The translations under genes and the position numbers were made by a program. This document shows positions 1-7,613 of a DNA stretch of 47,134 bases, piece by piece. Source of the stretch: Actinacidiphila cocklensis (GTDB lineage Bacteria > Actinomycetota > Actinomycetes > Streptomycetales > Streptomycetaceae); NCBI RefSeq assembly GCF_907177275.1, contig NZ_CAJSLV010000088.1, forward strand, positions 1 to 47,134. The letters are read 5' to 3'. Each line of letters starts with the position of its first letter. The first letter of the stretch is position 1. The notes beneath the pieces are model-generated. The model had not been told where the DNA came from, did not search any database, and saw only the letters and a program-made list of their open reading frames with translations.

Positions 1-207
1 GGCGAGCACCGGCCCCGCCCGGCCGCCCGCCCCCGCGGCCCAGCCGGCCGAACCCGCGCCCGCCGCCGGCCGCTCCCCCGCGGCCAGCAGCCGGTCCACC
101 GCCTCGACCAGCTCGCCCGCCTGCCAGGCCTCCTCGATGACGTCCTCGGGCTGCGGCGCCCCGCGCATCACCCGTTCCGACTCCGCCACCAGCCGTGCCG
201 CGTCCAT
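1..207 (-). CDS. Unknown protein, N-terminal part only (cut by window edge)
   Basis: The reading frame opens at an ATG at 205-207 and runs off the left edge. The visible ~69 residues begin MDAARLVAESERVMRG and continue into a helical, acidic stretch (EDVIEEAWQAGELVEAVDRLL) and then an Ala/Gly/Pro-rich linker. I do not recognise a family. It follows the MazG-like gene on the same strand after a 143-bp gap, so it may have its own promoter; that gap holds two DnaA-box-like sites. Codon use is typical of the window. The frame and start are reasonably secure, the function is unknown. Confidence 0.6.
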   Translation of the reverse strand, partial: MDAARLVAESERVMRGAPQPEDVIEEAWQAGELVEAVDRLLAAGERPAAGAGSAGWAAGAGGRAGPVLA

Positions 208-309
208 CTCGCACCCCCTCGACCCGGCGGTGGTGACCCCTTCACCACCTGCCGACATCACTCAGCGTGACACAGTCTCAGCTCACGGAAAGGGGGGAGT
301 CCCGGCACC

Positions 310-336
310 TGTGGATAACCCCGCGCCTGTGGACAA
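310..336. promoter_or_regulatory. Pair of DnaA-box-like nonamers
   Basis: On the minus strand the gap between the MazG-like gene and the next gene reads TTATCCACA (310-318) and TTGTCCACA (328-336). The first equals the E. coli DnaA-box consensus and the second the preferred Streptomyces box. They have the same orientation and are 18 bp apart. No dnaA or dnaN lies nearby, so this is not oriC; it could be a DnaA-responsive promoter or a titration site. The matches are seen directly; binding is inferred. Confidence 0.5.
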
Positions 337-350
337 CCACGACAGCCCGG

Positions 351-707
351 TCACCCGGCGGAGGGACCTGCCGGGCGGTCAGGCCGCGGGAAGCGCTCCT
401 CGTTCCTGTCGATCTTCGCCGCGAGCGCCTCCAGCACGTCGATCTCCAGCACCGCGCAGAACTGCAGCAGATACGCCAGCACGTCCGCGACCTCGTCGCG
501 CACCCGGTGGGCCGAGCCGGGGTCCGCCATCACCGCCGACGCCTGCTCGGGGGTCAGCCACTGGAAGATCTCCAGCAGCTCCGCCGCCTCGACGCTCAGC
601 GCGGAGGCGAGATTCTTCGGGGTGTGGAAGGGCTGCCAGTCACGGGCGGCGGCGAAGTCGACCAGGCGGCGCTGCAGGGCCGCCAGGTCGGGTGGTTGTC
701 CGGTCAC
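351..707 (-). CDS. MazG-like nucleotide pyrophosphohydrolase
   Basis: A 118-residue all-helical protein of the MazG/RS21-C6 (dCTPase-like) superfamily, which hydrolyses (d)NTPs to the monophosphate and pyrophosphate and often removes non-canonical nucleotides. The metal-binding pattern is visible as E40-x2-E43 (in VEAAELLEIFQW) and E72-x2-D75 (in DEVADVLAYLL). K31-N32 in the preceding KNLA fits the substrate-pocket helix of the family. Length is normal for single-domain members. The start is a GTG whose bases overlap the TGA of the upstream ATPase gene (GTGA), so the two are probably translationally coupled. Substrate cannot be told from sequence. Confidence 0.88.
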   Translation of the reverse strand: MTGQPPDLAALQRRLVDFAAARDWQPFHTPKNLASALSVEAAELLEIFQWLTPEQASAVMADPGSAHRVRDEVADVLAYLLQFCAVLEIDVLEALAAKIDRNEERFPRPDRPAGPSAG

Positions 708-2044
708 CCCGACGTGTCTACCGCATCGTCGCAGCCCTCCTCCGCCCGCCCCGCCTCCTCGGCCGCGCGCCTCGCCCCTGCCGTACCGGCACCCGCGCCG
801 GCACCCGACCCCGCCGTACCGCGTTCCGCCTCGCCCGTGTCCTGCGCGGGCACCCGGCGTCCCTCGCCGAGCCGCGCGACCGTCACGCCGCCGAGGCCCT
901 CCGCGCAGTCCGGGTCCTGGACCGTGCCGAGCAGCCGGATGTGGCCGCGCGCGGCAGCCATCCCGGCGAGCCGCAGCAGCTCCCGCAACTGCCGCCGGTC
1001 CAGGCCCAGATCGAGCCCGTCACCGAGCACCGTGAGCACCTGGCCGGCCGGCAGCAGCTCCGTACTGGTGTCGACGTCCAGCACACCGGGGCCAGTGAGC
1101 AGCACCAACGCCAGTGCCACGAAGCGCAGTTCACCGTCACCGAGCCGGTCGACCGGCACCACGCCCAGCGGGCCTCGGTCCACCGCGGCGATCACCGCGT
1201 CCAGCGGCGCCCGCCCGTCGCCCCGCGGCAGCACCGCCGGCAGCACCGTCAGTCCCTCGACCGGCGGACTGCAGACCGCGCGCACCGCGTTGACCAGCGC
1301 CGCGTGCCGCGTGGCGCACTCGCCCTCGGTCCTGGCCAGCACCGCGGACAGGTTGTCGCACGCGGTCCGCAGCCGCCCGTCGCCGTGCGGTACGGGGGCG
1401 CGCATCAGTTCGGGCCTGGGCGCGACGGGGAAGACCCCGCGCAGCGCGACCACCAACTGCTCCGCGGCGGCCAGCACCAGCCGCTGCCCGTCCGTGCGCC
1501 CGGAGACCCGCAGCGGCAGCAGCGCGCTGGCCAGGACGTTGTCCGGCAGCGGCGCCCGGGTGACGGAGACCTCGCCTGCGGTGTGCCAGGCGGCCTGCAC
1601 GGTGCGCCTGGCCGGATCGCGCAGCGCCGTGGTCAGCAGCGTCTCGCCCGCGCCGGTCAGCCGCTCGCCGACGATCCGCAGCGTCGGCTCGGCCTGCACC
1701 GCGACGTCCAGCCGCACCGGGCCGACCGGGCCGGTCACCGTGCAGCCGATGCGGAAGCCGCGCCGCCCCTGCGCGTCGGGCTGCGCACCCTGCGGCACGC
1801 AGGCCGCCGCACCGCCGCGCACCGCGGTTCCGAAGACCTCGGCGAGTTCTGCGCCGCAGGCCAGCCGGCCGAGTGCCGTGAGCCCTTCGAGCACGCTGGA
1901 CTTGCCGGTGCCGCTCCCGCCGGTGAGCAGGGTGAGCGGACCGAGCGCGAAGGTCGCCCCGCGGTGTGACTTGAAGGCGGACAACCGCAGTTCGGTGACG
2001 ACGGGGCGGTCGTGGCCGGTGTCCTCGGGGGCGCTGGTGCTCAT
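704..2044 (-). CDS. SMC/RecF-like P-loop ATPase
   Basis: A 446-residue ATPase. It opens with an ABC/SMC-type N-terminus (VTELRLSAFKSHRGATF) followed by a Walker A motif GGSGTGKSS at about residues 42-50. A signature-like LGDGELRF lies near residue 302, and a hydrophobic strand ending VLDVDT near 319 replaces a canonical Walker B DE. There is no long coiled coil, so it resembles the compact AAA_15/AAA_21 proteins rather than true SMC. I chose the ATG at 2042-2044; an in-frame extension to 2167 has no family support. The 3' end overlaps the MazG-like gene. The target is unknown; DNA, RNA or nucleotide surveillance are all possible. The degenerate Walker B makes hydrolysis uncertain. Confidence 0.8.
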   Translation of the reverse strand: MSTSAPEDTGHDRPVVTELRLSAFKSHRGATFALGPLTLLTGGSGTGKSSVLEGLTALGRLACGAELAEVFGTAVRGGAAACVPQGAQPDAQGRRGFRIGCTVTGPVGPVRLDVAVQAEPTLRIVGERLTGAGETLLTTALRDPARRTVQAAWHTAGEVSVTRAPLPDNVLASALLPLRVSGRTDGQRLVLAAAEQLVVALRGVFPVAPRPELMRAPVPHGDGRLRTACDNLSAVLARTEGECATRHAALVNAVRAVCSPPVEGLTVLPAVLPRGDGRAPLDAVIAAVDRGPLGVVPVDRLGDGELRFVALALVLLTGPGVLDVDTSTELLPAGQVLTVLGDGLDLGLDRRQLRELLRLAGMAAARGHIRLLGTVQDPDCAEGLGGVTVARLGEGRRVPAQDTGEAERGTAGSGAGAGAGTAGARRAAEEAGRAEEGCDDAVDTSG

Positions 2045-2125
2045 GGCCGCGAAGGTAGCCAGGGTCGGCCCTGCCGAACCGTTCCAGCGGCCCCGGGGTA
2101 ACTCGAACGAGGGACATCGCGCATG

Positions 2126-2150
2126 ATCTGCGGATATCCGGAAATCAGAT
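2126..2150. promoter_or_regulatory. Nested palindrome in a divergent promoter region
   Basis: Between the ATPase gene (minus) and the DUF1697 gene (plus) lies a perfect 10-bp palindrome CGGATATCCG (2131-2140), flanked by the arms ATCTG (2126-2130) and CAGAT (2146-2150). The position suits an operator serving either gene. No regulator gene is adjacent. Only the symmetry is seen. Confidence 0.3.
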
Positions 2151-2231
2151 ACGCCGCTCACCGCCACAGCCCTTCACGCAGGTGAACGTCGGTACGGGTG
2201 CATGTCAGTGCCGGCGGCTACGGTGGCAGGC

Positions 2232-2783
2232 GTGACCACGACCAGCACCAGATACGTCGCACTGCTGCGCGGGATCAACGTCGGGGGCAGGGCCAGGGTC
2301 CCGATGCAGACCCTGCGCGAGCTGCTGGCCGCGATCGGCGGCACCGGCGTCCGTACCCACCTGCAGAGCGGCAACGCCGTCTTCACCCACGAGGACACCG
2401 ACCCGCAGCGGCTGGCGGACGCGCTGCAGCAGGCGCTCGCCGACGAGTTGGGCCTGACCGTCACCTGCATGGTGCGCACCGCGGAGGACCTGCGGCGGGT
2501 CGTGGCGGCCAACCCGTTCGACATGACCGGGATCAACGGCTCCCGCTTCCTGGTCGTCTTCCTCGCCGGCCCCGTCCCCCTCGACCGCCTCGCGGCGATC
2601 GAGCAGGCGGACCACGCGCCGGACGAACTCCGGGCGGGCGAGCGGGAGGTCTACGCCCACTTCCCCGACTCCATCCGCGACTCCAAGCTCGCCGCCCGCC
2701 TGACCGACCGCGGCCTGGGCCTGCCGGCCACGGGCCGCAACTGGAACACGGTCACCAGACTCCTGGAGCTGGCCGACGCATGA
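2232..2783 (+). CDS. DUF1697 family protein
   Basis: This 183-residue protein has the DUF1697 hallmarks: RYVALLRGINVGG at the N-terminus, a VPMQTLRELL helix, and THLQSGNAVF near residue 50. The C-terminal GRNWNTVTRLLEL closing motif of the family is also present. The biochemical role of DUF1697 is not established; members are small monodomain alpha/beta proteins common in actinobacteria. I placed the start at the GTG at 2232, just before the conserved region; an ATG at 2202 would add ten residues. It is a single gene, ending 41 bp before the convergent oxidoreductase gene. Confidence 0.85.
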   Translation: MTTTSTRYVALLRGINVGGRARVPMQTLRELLAAIGGTGVRTHLQSGNAVFTHEDTDPQRLADALQQALADELGLTVTCMVRTAEDLRRVVAANPFDMTGINGSRFLVVFLAGPVPLDRLAAIEQADHAPDELRAGEREVYAHFPDSIRDSKLAARLTDRGLGLPATGRNWNTVTRLLELADA

Positions 2784-2824
2784 CGGCCTCGGCCGGCGGT
2801 CGCCCGGGCCTCAGTCCTTGTTCA

Positions 2825-3985
2825 TCACCGGCTCGGCTCATCCACCCGAGGCCCACACGTCCGGTCACGCGTCGTCCTTACGGATTCGATGCTGCGGTGC
2901 CGGGCGACGCCGTGTGCGAAATCGGGTACCCCTGATGTGCCCTCGCGCAGGTCGTCCAGGAACTGCCGGTAGGCGTGAGCAACCGTGTAGGCCGGCGCGT
3001 CGGCCCGGGCGTCCAGTTCCGGAACACGAACGTACGACTGCGGCACCGTCATGGGAGCGACTACGGTGGATGTTCCGCGGCCGCCTTCGAGGGTGAGCGG
3101 GCTGAGCTGGGGGTGGCCGATCGGGGCGGTGAGAACGAGGTCGCCCTCGGAGCCGTTGATCTCCCAGCGGAAGTTGGTTCCCCGGGCCATGCCTCCGCGG
3201 TAGTGGAAGGTGGCCACCGCGCCGCTCGGCAGCCGTCCCGAGGCCACCACCTGGTCCGCGGCGGTCATGGGCACGGGCTGTCCGCTCTCGGTGTCCACGG
3301 CCGACGTACGCCGCGACGCCAGTTGAATCCGCAGTTCCTCGGGCTCTCCCAGGACCGACGCGAGTCCGTCGAGGGCGTGGCTGAAGGGAACGGTCAGCAG
3401 CGTCGTGCCGTTCGCGGCGTCGAGCACGTAGTGATCGCCGGGGCCGACGGTGGCACCCCAAGCGCCGCCGGAGCCCACAACCGACGTGGACAGCACCTCC
3501 CCCACGTAGCCGTCGGCCACGAGGTGCCGTACGTAGGCGAGCGCCGGGTGCGACCGCGCTTGGAGTCCGACGACGGTCGGCACGGCGCGACTGCTCGCCA
3601 GCTGCGCCATGTCCTCGGCCTCCGCGAGCGCGTTGCCCAGCGGCCACTCGCACAGCACGCTCTTTGCGGCGCTCAGCGCCGTCTGCACCAGTTCCCGGTG
3701 GTGAGGCACCTTCACCGCCACGACCACGAGGTCGACCTCGTCGCAGGCAACCAGTTCGGCGGCCGTCCCGAAGGCCCTGGATACACCGTGCTTCTGCCCG
3801 GAGCGCTCCGCCGACTGTTTCGAACTCGTACTCAAGGCCCTCAGCTCATAACCCGGGACAGCGCGCAGGGCGGGCAGGTGGGAGCGCTCGGCCCAGCTAC
3901 CGTGCGCCCCGAGTCCGATGATCCCTACTCCGATCGGCCTCTCGGACCGGGCCAGTTCGGCAAGCAGTGACTCAGATGTGTTCAT
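2825..3985 (-). CDS. Gfo/Idh/MocA family oxidoreductase (Gal80-like)
   Basis: A 386-residue NAD(P)-dependent sugar oxidoreductase homologue. The Rossmann motif IIGLGAHGSWAE lies near residues 22-33. The usual EKP dinucleotide/catalytic motif is replaced by CEWPLGNA near residue 111-118, a form typical of the Gal80-like branch. The C-terminal half is the expected beta-sheet domain and ends with the FAHGVARHRSIE helix. Gal80-like proteins may be enzymes or sensors; the absence of the catalytic Lys of EKP makes a classical dehydrogenase reaction less sure. The ATG at 3983-3985 is preceded by AGGGGACG. It lies downstream of the aldo/keto reductase on the same strand, but after ~300 bp, so it is probably a separate transcript. 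Confidence 0.88.
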   Translation of the reverse strand: MNTSESLLAELARSERPIGVGIIGLGAHGSWAERSHLPALRAVPGYELRALSTSSKQSAERSGQKHGVSRAFGTAAELVACDEVDLVVVAVKVPHHRELVQTALSAAKSVLCEWPLGNALAEAEDMAQLASSRAVPTVVGLQARSHPALAYVRHLVADGYVGEVLSTSVVGSGGAWGATVGPGDHYVLDAANGTTLLTVPFSHALDGLASVLGEPEELRIQLASRRTSAVDTESGQPVPMTAADQVVASGRLPSGAVATFHYRGGMARGTNFRWEINGSEGDLVLTAPIGHPQLSPLTLEGGRGTSTVVAPMTVPQSYVRVPELDARADAPAYTVAHAYRQFLDDLREGTSGVPDFAHGVARHRSIESVRTTRDRTCGPRVDEPSR

Positions 3986-4282
3986 ACTCGTCCCCTGTTC
4001 TTTGTGTAGATGGCACCGACGTCACTCGCTGTGGCCGTGAACCGCATACGGGAGTGCCCATCACAGAGCCCCGTCACGAGAGGCGGGGCCGCGCGTCGAG
4101 CAGGCGCCGGCGTGGAGGATTCACGCACAGTGGGTGCGGGGTCAGCGGGTGATGCCGCGGACGGGCGTGCAGGACACGGTGCTATTGCAGGTGTCGCGGA
4201 ACCTCTGGCTCGGTTCACCGAGCATGCTGGCTGAAGACCGTCTCGGTAGAGGACGCGCATACTTGACCGTCGGCGGTCAATC
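3986..4282. promoter_or_regulatory. Spacer with perfect hairpin/palindrome TTGACCG-N4-CGGTCAA
   Basis: No gene is apparent in this 297-bp spacer. Right behind the aldo/keto reductase stop lies TTGACCG (4263-4269) and CGGTCAA (4274-4280) around a TCGG loop. It could be the terminator of the reductase gene, although no T-run follows, or an operator. The remaining sequence must hold the promoter of the Gfo/Idh/MocA gene; I cannot assign -35/-10 boxes with confidence. Confidence 0.35.
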
Positions 4283-5308
4283 TCACGTGCTTGCAGGGGA
4301 CTTCGGGCCGCGCTCGCTGTCCAGCAAAGCCATAAGGGGTGCGGCGTACCGGGTTCCGGCCACCGCGTCGGCCGGGATGGCCTCGTCGATCGCGCCAAGG
4401 TCCGCGTCGGTCAGTGTGACGTCGACCGCGGCCAAGGCCTCATCGACGCGGTGAGGTCGGCGGGCGCCCAAGACGGCCACGATGGTGCCGCGCTCGCGGC
4501 TTTGGGCAATGACCCAGGCGGTGGCGAGTTGTGCGACGCTGATGCCGTGTGCGTCGGCGAGCGGCCGCAGCCGGTCGACCAGGGTGAGGTTCGCGGCGAG
4601 GTTGTCGGGGTGAAAGCGGGGCAGCCAGTGGGCGCGTGGGTCGCCTCCGGCGGACTGTCGGTAGGTGCCGGTGAGCAGGCCGTGTGCGAGGACCCCGTAA
4701 GCGGTGACGCCGATCCCCAGCTCGCGGCAGGTGTCCACGATGCCGTTTATCTCGGGGCCACGGCTGAACAGGGAGTATTCGATCTGTACGTCGCAGATCG
4801 GGTGCACGGCGTGGGCGCGGCGGATGGTCTCCGGCCCTACCTCGGACAGCCCGATGTGGCGGACGTATCCGGCCTGGACCAGTTCGGAGATGGCGCCGAT
4901 CGTGTCCTCGATCGGGGTGTCGGGGGCGAGGCGGGAGGGGCGGTAGATGTCGACATGGTCGGTCCCGAGGCGACGCAGCGAGTAGGCGAGCGCGTTTTTC
5001 ACATGGGCGGGACGGCCCTCGATGCCGACGAAGGCTCCGTCGGGGCTGCGCAGACCGCCGAACTTCACGCTCAGGAGAACCTTTTCGCGATCGCGGTCGT
5101 GGAGCGCGCGGCGGATGAGGTCCTCGTTGTGGCCCATGCCGTAGAAGTCGGCGGTGTCGAGGAGGGTGACGCCGGCAGCGAGGGCCGCGTGGATCGTGGC
5201 GATGGCGTCAGCTTCGTCAGCGGGGGCCGTCCGATCGGACATGCCCGCGCAGCCCAACGCGAGAGGAGTGACCTGCGGGCCACCGGTTCCAAGGGTTCGG
5301 GTTTGCAT
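4283..5308 (-). CDS. Aldo/keto reductase lacking the usual active-site His
   Basis: A 341-residue NADPH-dependent aldo/keto reductase (TIM barrel, PF00248). Of the catalytic tetrad, D51 (LLDTADFYG), Y56 and K82 (LLSVKFGG) are present. Where most members have YxLHR, this one has VDIYRPSRLAPD near residues 119-130, so the general-acid His is missing. I recall the same IYRPxRL form in other actinobacterial reductases, so it may define a subfamily rather than a decayed enzyme. I chose the ATG near 5308, as MQTRTLG is the normal family start; a longer frame to 5371 is unlikely. It is divergent from the MarR gene, which probably represses it. Substrate unknown. Confidence 0.9.
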   Translation of the reverse strand: MQTRTLGTGGPQVTPLALGCAGMSDRTAPADEADAIATIHAALAAGVTLLDTADFYGMGHNEDLIRRALHDRDREKVLLSVKFGGLRSPDGAFVGIEGRPAHVKNALAYSLRRLGTDHVDIYRPSRLAPDTPIEDTIGAISELVQAGYVRHIGLSEVGPETIRRAHAVHPICDVQIEYSLFSRGPEINGIVDTCRELGIGVTAYGVLAHGLLTGTYRQSAGGDPRAHWLPRFHPDNLAANLTLVDRLRPLADAHGISVAQLATAWVIAQSRERGTIVAVLGARRPHRVDEALAAVDVTLTDADLGAIDEAIPADAVAGTRYAAPLMALLDSERGPKSPAST

Positions 5309-5379
5309 GGATCCTTCTGCGGGGTGAAAAAGGTGGGCGAGGCCGACGGGGGCCGGCGAGGCGGCAGCCACCTGCTATT

Positions 5380-5422
5380 GTTGACATCTCAACACTAAGA
5401 ACGGGTGCGTTGATATGTCAAC
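5380..5422. promoter_or_regulatory. Two matching palindromic operators, probable MarR sites
   Basis: The aldo/keto reductase-marR gap holds two 14-bp sites of the same design: GTTGA-CATC-TCAAC (5380-5393) and GTTGA-TATG-TCAAC (5409-5422). Arms are perfect in both and centres are 29 bp apart. The second covers the marR start codon (5415-5417). MarR proteins commonly bind such palindromes in divergent promoters and repress both genes; binding here is inferred. Confidence 0.75.
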
Positions 5423-5870
5423 ACCGGATCGCGGAGATCACGAGCCGGACGAGCCCATGGGCAAGGCCGCACCGGATCCGGTCGACCTCTGGTCCGCCTT
5501 CAAGCGCGCCCACGAGATCGTCCGAAGCCGTGTGATCGCGGACGCCGCCGAGGCGGCGGGCCTGTCAGAGCCGGACTTGACGATCCTGGTCAACCTGAAC
5601 AAGGCAGGGGGGTCCTTGCGTCAGAGCGAGCTCGCCGCGTCGCTCGCCTGGGACCGCACCCGCATCTCCCACCAGCTCACCCGCATGAGCAAGCGCCAAC
5701 TCGTCACCCGCGAACGCGCCGGCGGTGTCGTCGTCACCCTCACCGACGCCGGACGGCAGGCCATCACCGCCGTGCACCCCGGCCTGGACGCTGCGGTACG
5801 CCGCCACTTCACCGACAAGCTCTCCGCGCAGGAGATCGAAACACTGAGTTCCGCCCTCCGCCGGTTGTAG
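5415..5870 (+). CDS. MarR family transcriptional regulator
   Basis: A 151-residue winged-helix repressor. The helix-turn-helix lies at about residues 73-100 (RQSELAASLAWDRTRISHQLTRM). The wing follows as RERAGGVVVTLTDAGRQAI, and flanking helices provide the dimer interface. The Asp-Arg pair typical of MarR wings appears as WDRTR in the recognition helix region. No Cys is present, so a thiol redox switch is excluded and a small-molecule ligand is more likely. The ATG lies inside one of the two predicted operators, which fits autorepression. The divergent aldo/keto reductase is the probable main target. Confidence 0.9.
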   Translation: MSTPDRGDHEPDEPMGKAAPDPVDLWSAFKRAHEIVRSRVIADAAEAAGLSEPDLTILVNLNKAGGSLRQSELAASLAWDRTRISHQLTRMSKRQLVTRERAGGVVVTLTDAGRQAITAVHPGLDAAVRRHFTDKLSAQEIETLSSALRRL

Positions 5871-6206
5871 CCGCCGGCACAGAAGCCGAAAAGCACAGGG
5901 CGCGATCACCGATCCCCGGCCAGATGAGCCCAGCACCCTTGAGCCGCCCAAGAAGCCACTGCGCTGCGGACGCACCACGGCACTTCCCGCATCCGCGCCG
6001 GAGGGTGCGCTACGAACACGATGCCCTCGGCCACGTCACCCCTCCGCCGGATGGCCCGCCTCTCCCGCGAACCCGACACACACTCCATCCTGTGGCGCTC
6101 ACCCGGGGCACCGCGACCTGACCCCTTTGCGCCGGAAAGTGCCCCTACGCCGGTTGTCAGGGTCAGCACTGCCGCCAGAACAGGAGGAAAAAGAGAAAAC
6201 AGCAGG
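5871..6206. other. 336-bp spacer without a recognisable gene
   Basis: The region lies between the convergent ends of marR and the RNA methyltransferase gene. Short frames on both strands show no family motif and no good ribosome site. I see no strong terminator hairpin. It may be a decayed remnant at the edge of the accessory marR/reductase segment, but nothing in it proves that. Confidence 0.4.
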
Positions 6207-7535
6207 TCAGCCGTTCTTCTTGACCGGCGCCAGTACCGCCACGCACTCCACGTGGTGCGTCATCGGGAAGAGGTCGAAGGCACGCAGGCCCACCGGGCGG
6301 TAGCCCTCCTCGGCGAAGTAGGCCAGGTCGCGGGCCAGGGCCGCCGGGTCGCAGGCGACGTAGGCGATGCGGCGGGCGCCGAGGGAGGCGAGGTGGCGGA
6401 CGGTGGGGCGGCGGGCGCCGGTGCGGGGCGGGTCGAGGACGATCAGGTCGACCTCGGTGATGCCGGTGCGGGGCAGGACCTGCTCGACCTTGCCGTGCTC
6501 GATACGGACCCGGTCGAGGTCCTGGAGGTTGTGCCGGGCGTCCTGCGCGGCACGCTTGCCCGACTCGACGCCGAGGACGGCGCCGCGTTCGCCGACCCGC
6601 TCGGCCAGGGCGCCGGCGAAGAGGCCGACACCGCAGTAGAGGTCGAGCGCCATGTCGCCCTTGCGCGGCATCAGGCCCTGCATGACGGCCTCGACCAGCA
6701 GGTCGGCGGCCTTCGGGTGGACCTGCCAGAAGCCGCCGTCGCCGACCCGCCAGGTGCGGCCCGCGGCGCGCTCGCGGACGAAGTCGCGGCCGTGGACGCG
6801 GTGGACGGCCTTGTCACGCTCGCCGATCCGCAGGACGGACACCGGCTTGTCCAGCTCCACGATCGGCAGCCGGCCGCCCGGCCGGGGGGTCAGCACGACC
6901 TGCCGGTCGCTGGAGCCGGTGGCGGCGATCGCCTCGACCGCGGCGATCTGCGGCCAGCGGCGGGCCTCGACGCCCAGCTCGCTGACCTCGGGTGCGGCGA
7001 TCATGCAGTGGTCGATGACCTCGACGTCGTGCGAGCGGTGCCTGCGCAGCCCCGCGCGTCCCTCGTCGTCCACGGCGTACTGCACCCGGGTGCGCCAGGC
7101 GGGGACCTCGCCCTTGGCGACCTTGTCGCCGGGGGCGGGCTCCACCGTGCCGTCCCAGCCGGCCTCCTCGGGGGTGATGCCGGCGAGCCTGGCCAGCTGC
7201 TCGGTGATGACCGCGGCCTTGAGGCGGCGCTGGGCGCCGGGGGCGGCGTGCTGCCAGTCGCAGCCGCCGCAGCGGCCGGGTCCCGAGAAGGGGCAGGGCG
7301 CCTCGACGCGGTCCCTGGACGCGGTCAGGACGCGGACGGCGTCGGCCCGCAGGAAGCTCGCACCGACCTCGCCGTGGGTGACCCGGGCGACGACCCGCTC
7401 GCCGGGCAGGGTGTGCCGGACGAAGAGGACCTGGCCCTCGGCGGTCCGTGCCAGGCAGTGGCCGCCGTGCGCCACCGCGCCGATCTCTACCTCGTACTCC
7501 TGGCCGACCAGTGACGGGGCGGGCTCGGTCTGCAT
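6207..7535 (-). CDS. TrmA/RumA-type class I SAM-dependent RNA methyltransferase
   Basis: A 442-residue methyltransferase predicted to make 5-methyluridine in tRNA or rRNA. An N-terminal TRAM domain spans about residues 8-70. Candidate [4Fe-4S] ligands C81, C89 and C92 (CPFSGPGRCGGC) follow, with a fourth in VIDHCMIAA. The SAM fold shows DLYCGVGLF near residue 296 and VLDPPRTGA near 356. The catalytic Cys lies in YVACDPAAL near 384. The ATG at 7533-7535 is preceded by AGGAG. Which uridine it methylates (TrmA, RumA or RlmC position) cannot be told. From memory this is the homologue of Rv2689c, also next to a permease gene. Confidence 0.9.
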   Translation of the reverse strand: MQTEPAPSLVGQEYEVEIGAVAHGGHCLARTAEGQVLFVRHTLPGERVVARVTHGEVGASFLRADAVRVLTASRDRVEAPCPFSGPGRCGGCDWQHAAPGAQRRLKAAVITEQLARLAGITPEEAGWDGTVEPAPGDKVAKGEVPAWRTRVQYAVDDEGRAGLRRHRSHDVEVIDHCMIAAPEVSELGVEARRWPQIAAVEAIAATGSSDRQVVLTPRPGGRLPIVELDKPVSVLRIGERDKAVHRVHGRDFVRERAAGRTWRVGDGGFWQVHPKAADLLVEAVMQGLMPRKGDMALDLYCGVGLFAGALAERVGERGAVLGVESGKRAAQDARHNLQDLDRVRIEHGKVEQVLPRTGITEVDLIVLDPPRTGARRPTVRHLASLGARRIAYVACDPAALARDLAYFAEEGYRPVGLRAFDLFPMTHHVECVAVLAPVKKNG

Positions 7536-7613
7536 GTCGGTGGTGCTCCTGGGCTCTTCTCGGGGTGCGCGACAGCCCACTCTACGGGTCCGCGGCAGGT
7601 CCCGGCCGCGCCC

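Noticed and set aside
310..336. Chromosome origin
   Set aside because: Only two DnaA-type boxes and no dnaA, dnaN, gyrB or rpmH nearby.
137..1969. 610-residue plus-strand frame antisense to the ATPase and MazG-like genes
   Set aside because: Arg/Pro/Ala-rich composition, no motif, and fully opposite two genes with clear motifs; long antisense frames are expected at this GC content.
5906..6169. 87-residue minus-strand frame in the 336-bp spacer
   Set aside because: No ribosome site and no recognisable domain; at most a remnant.
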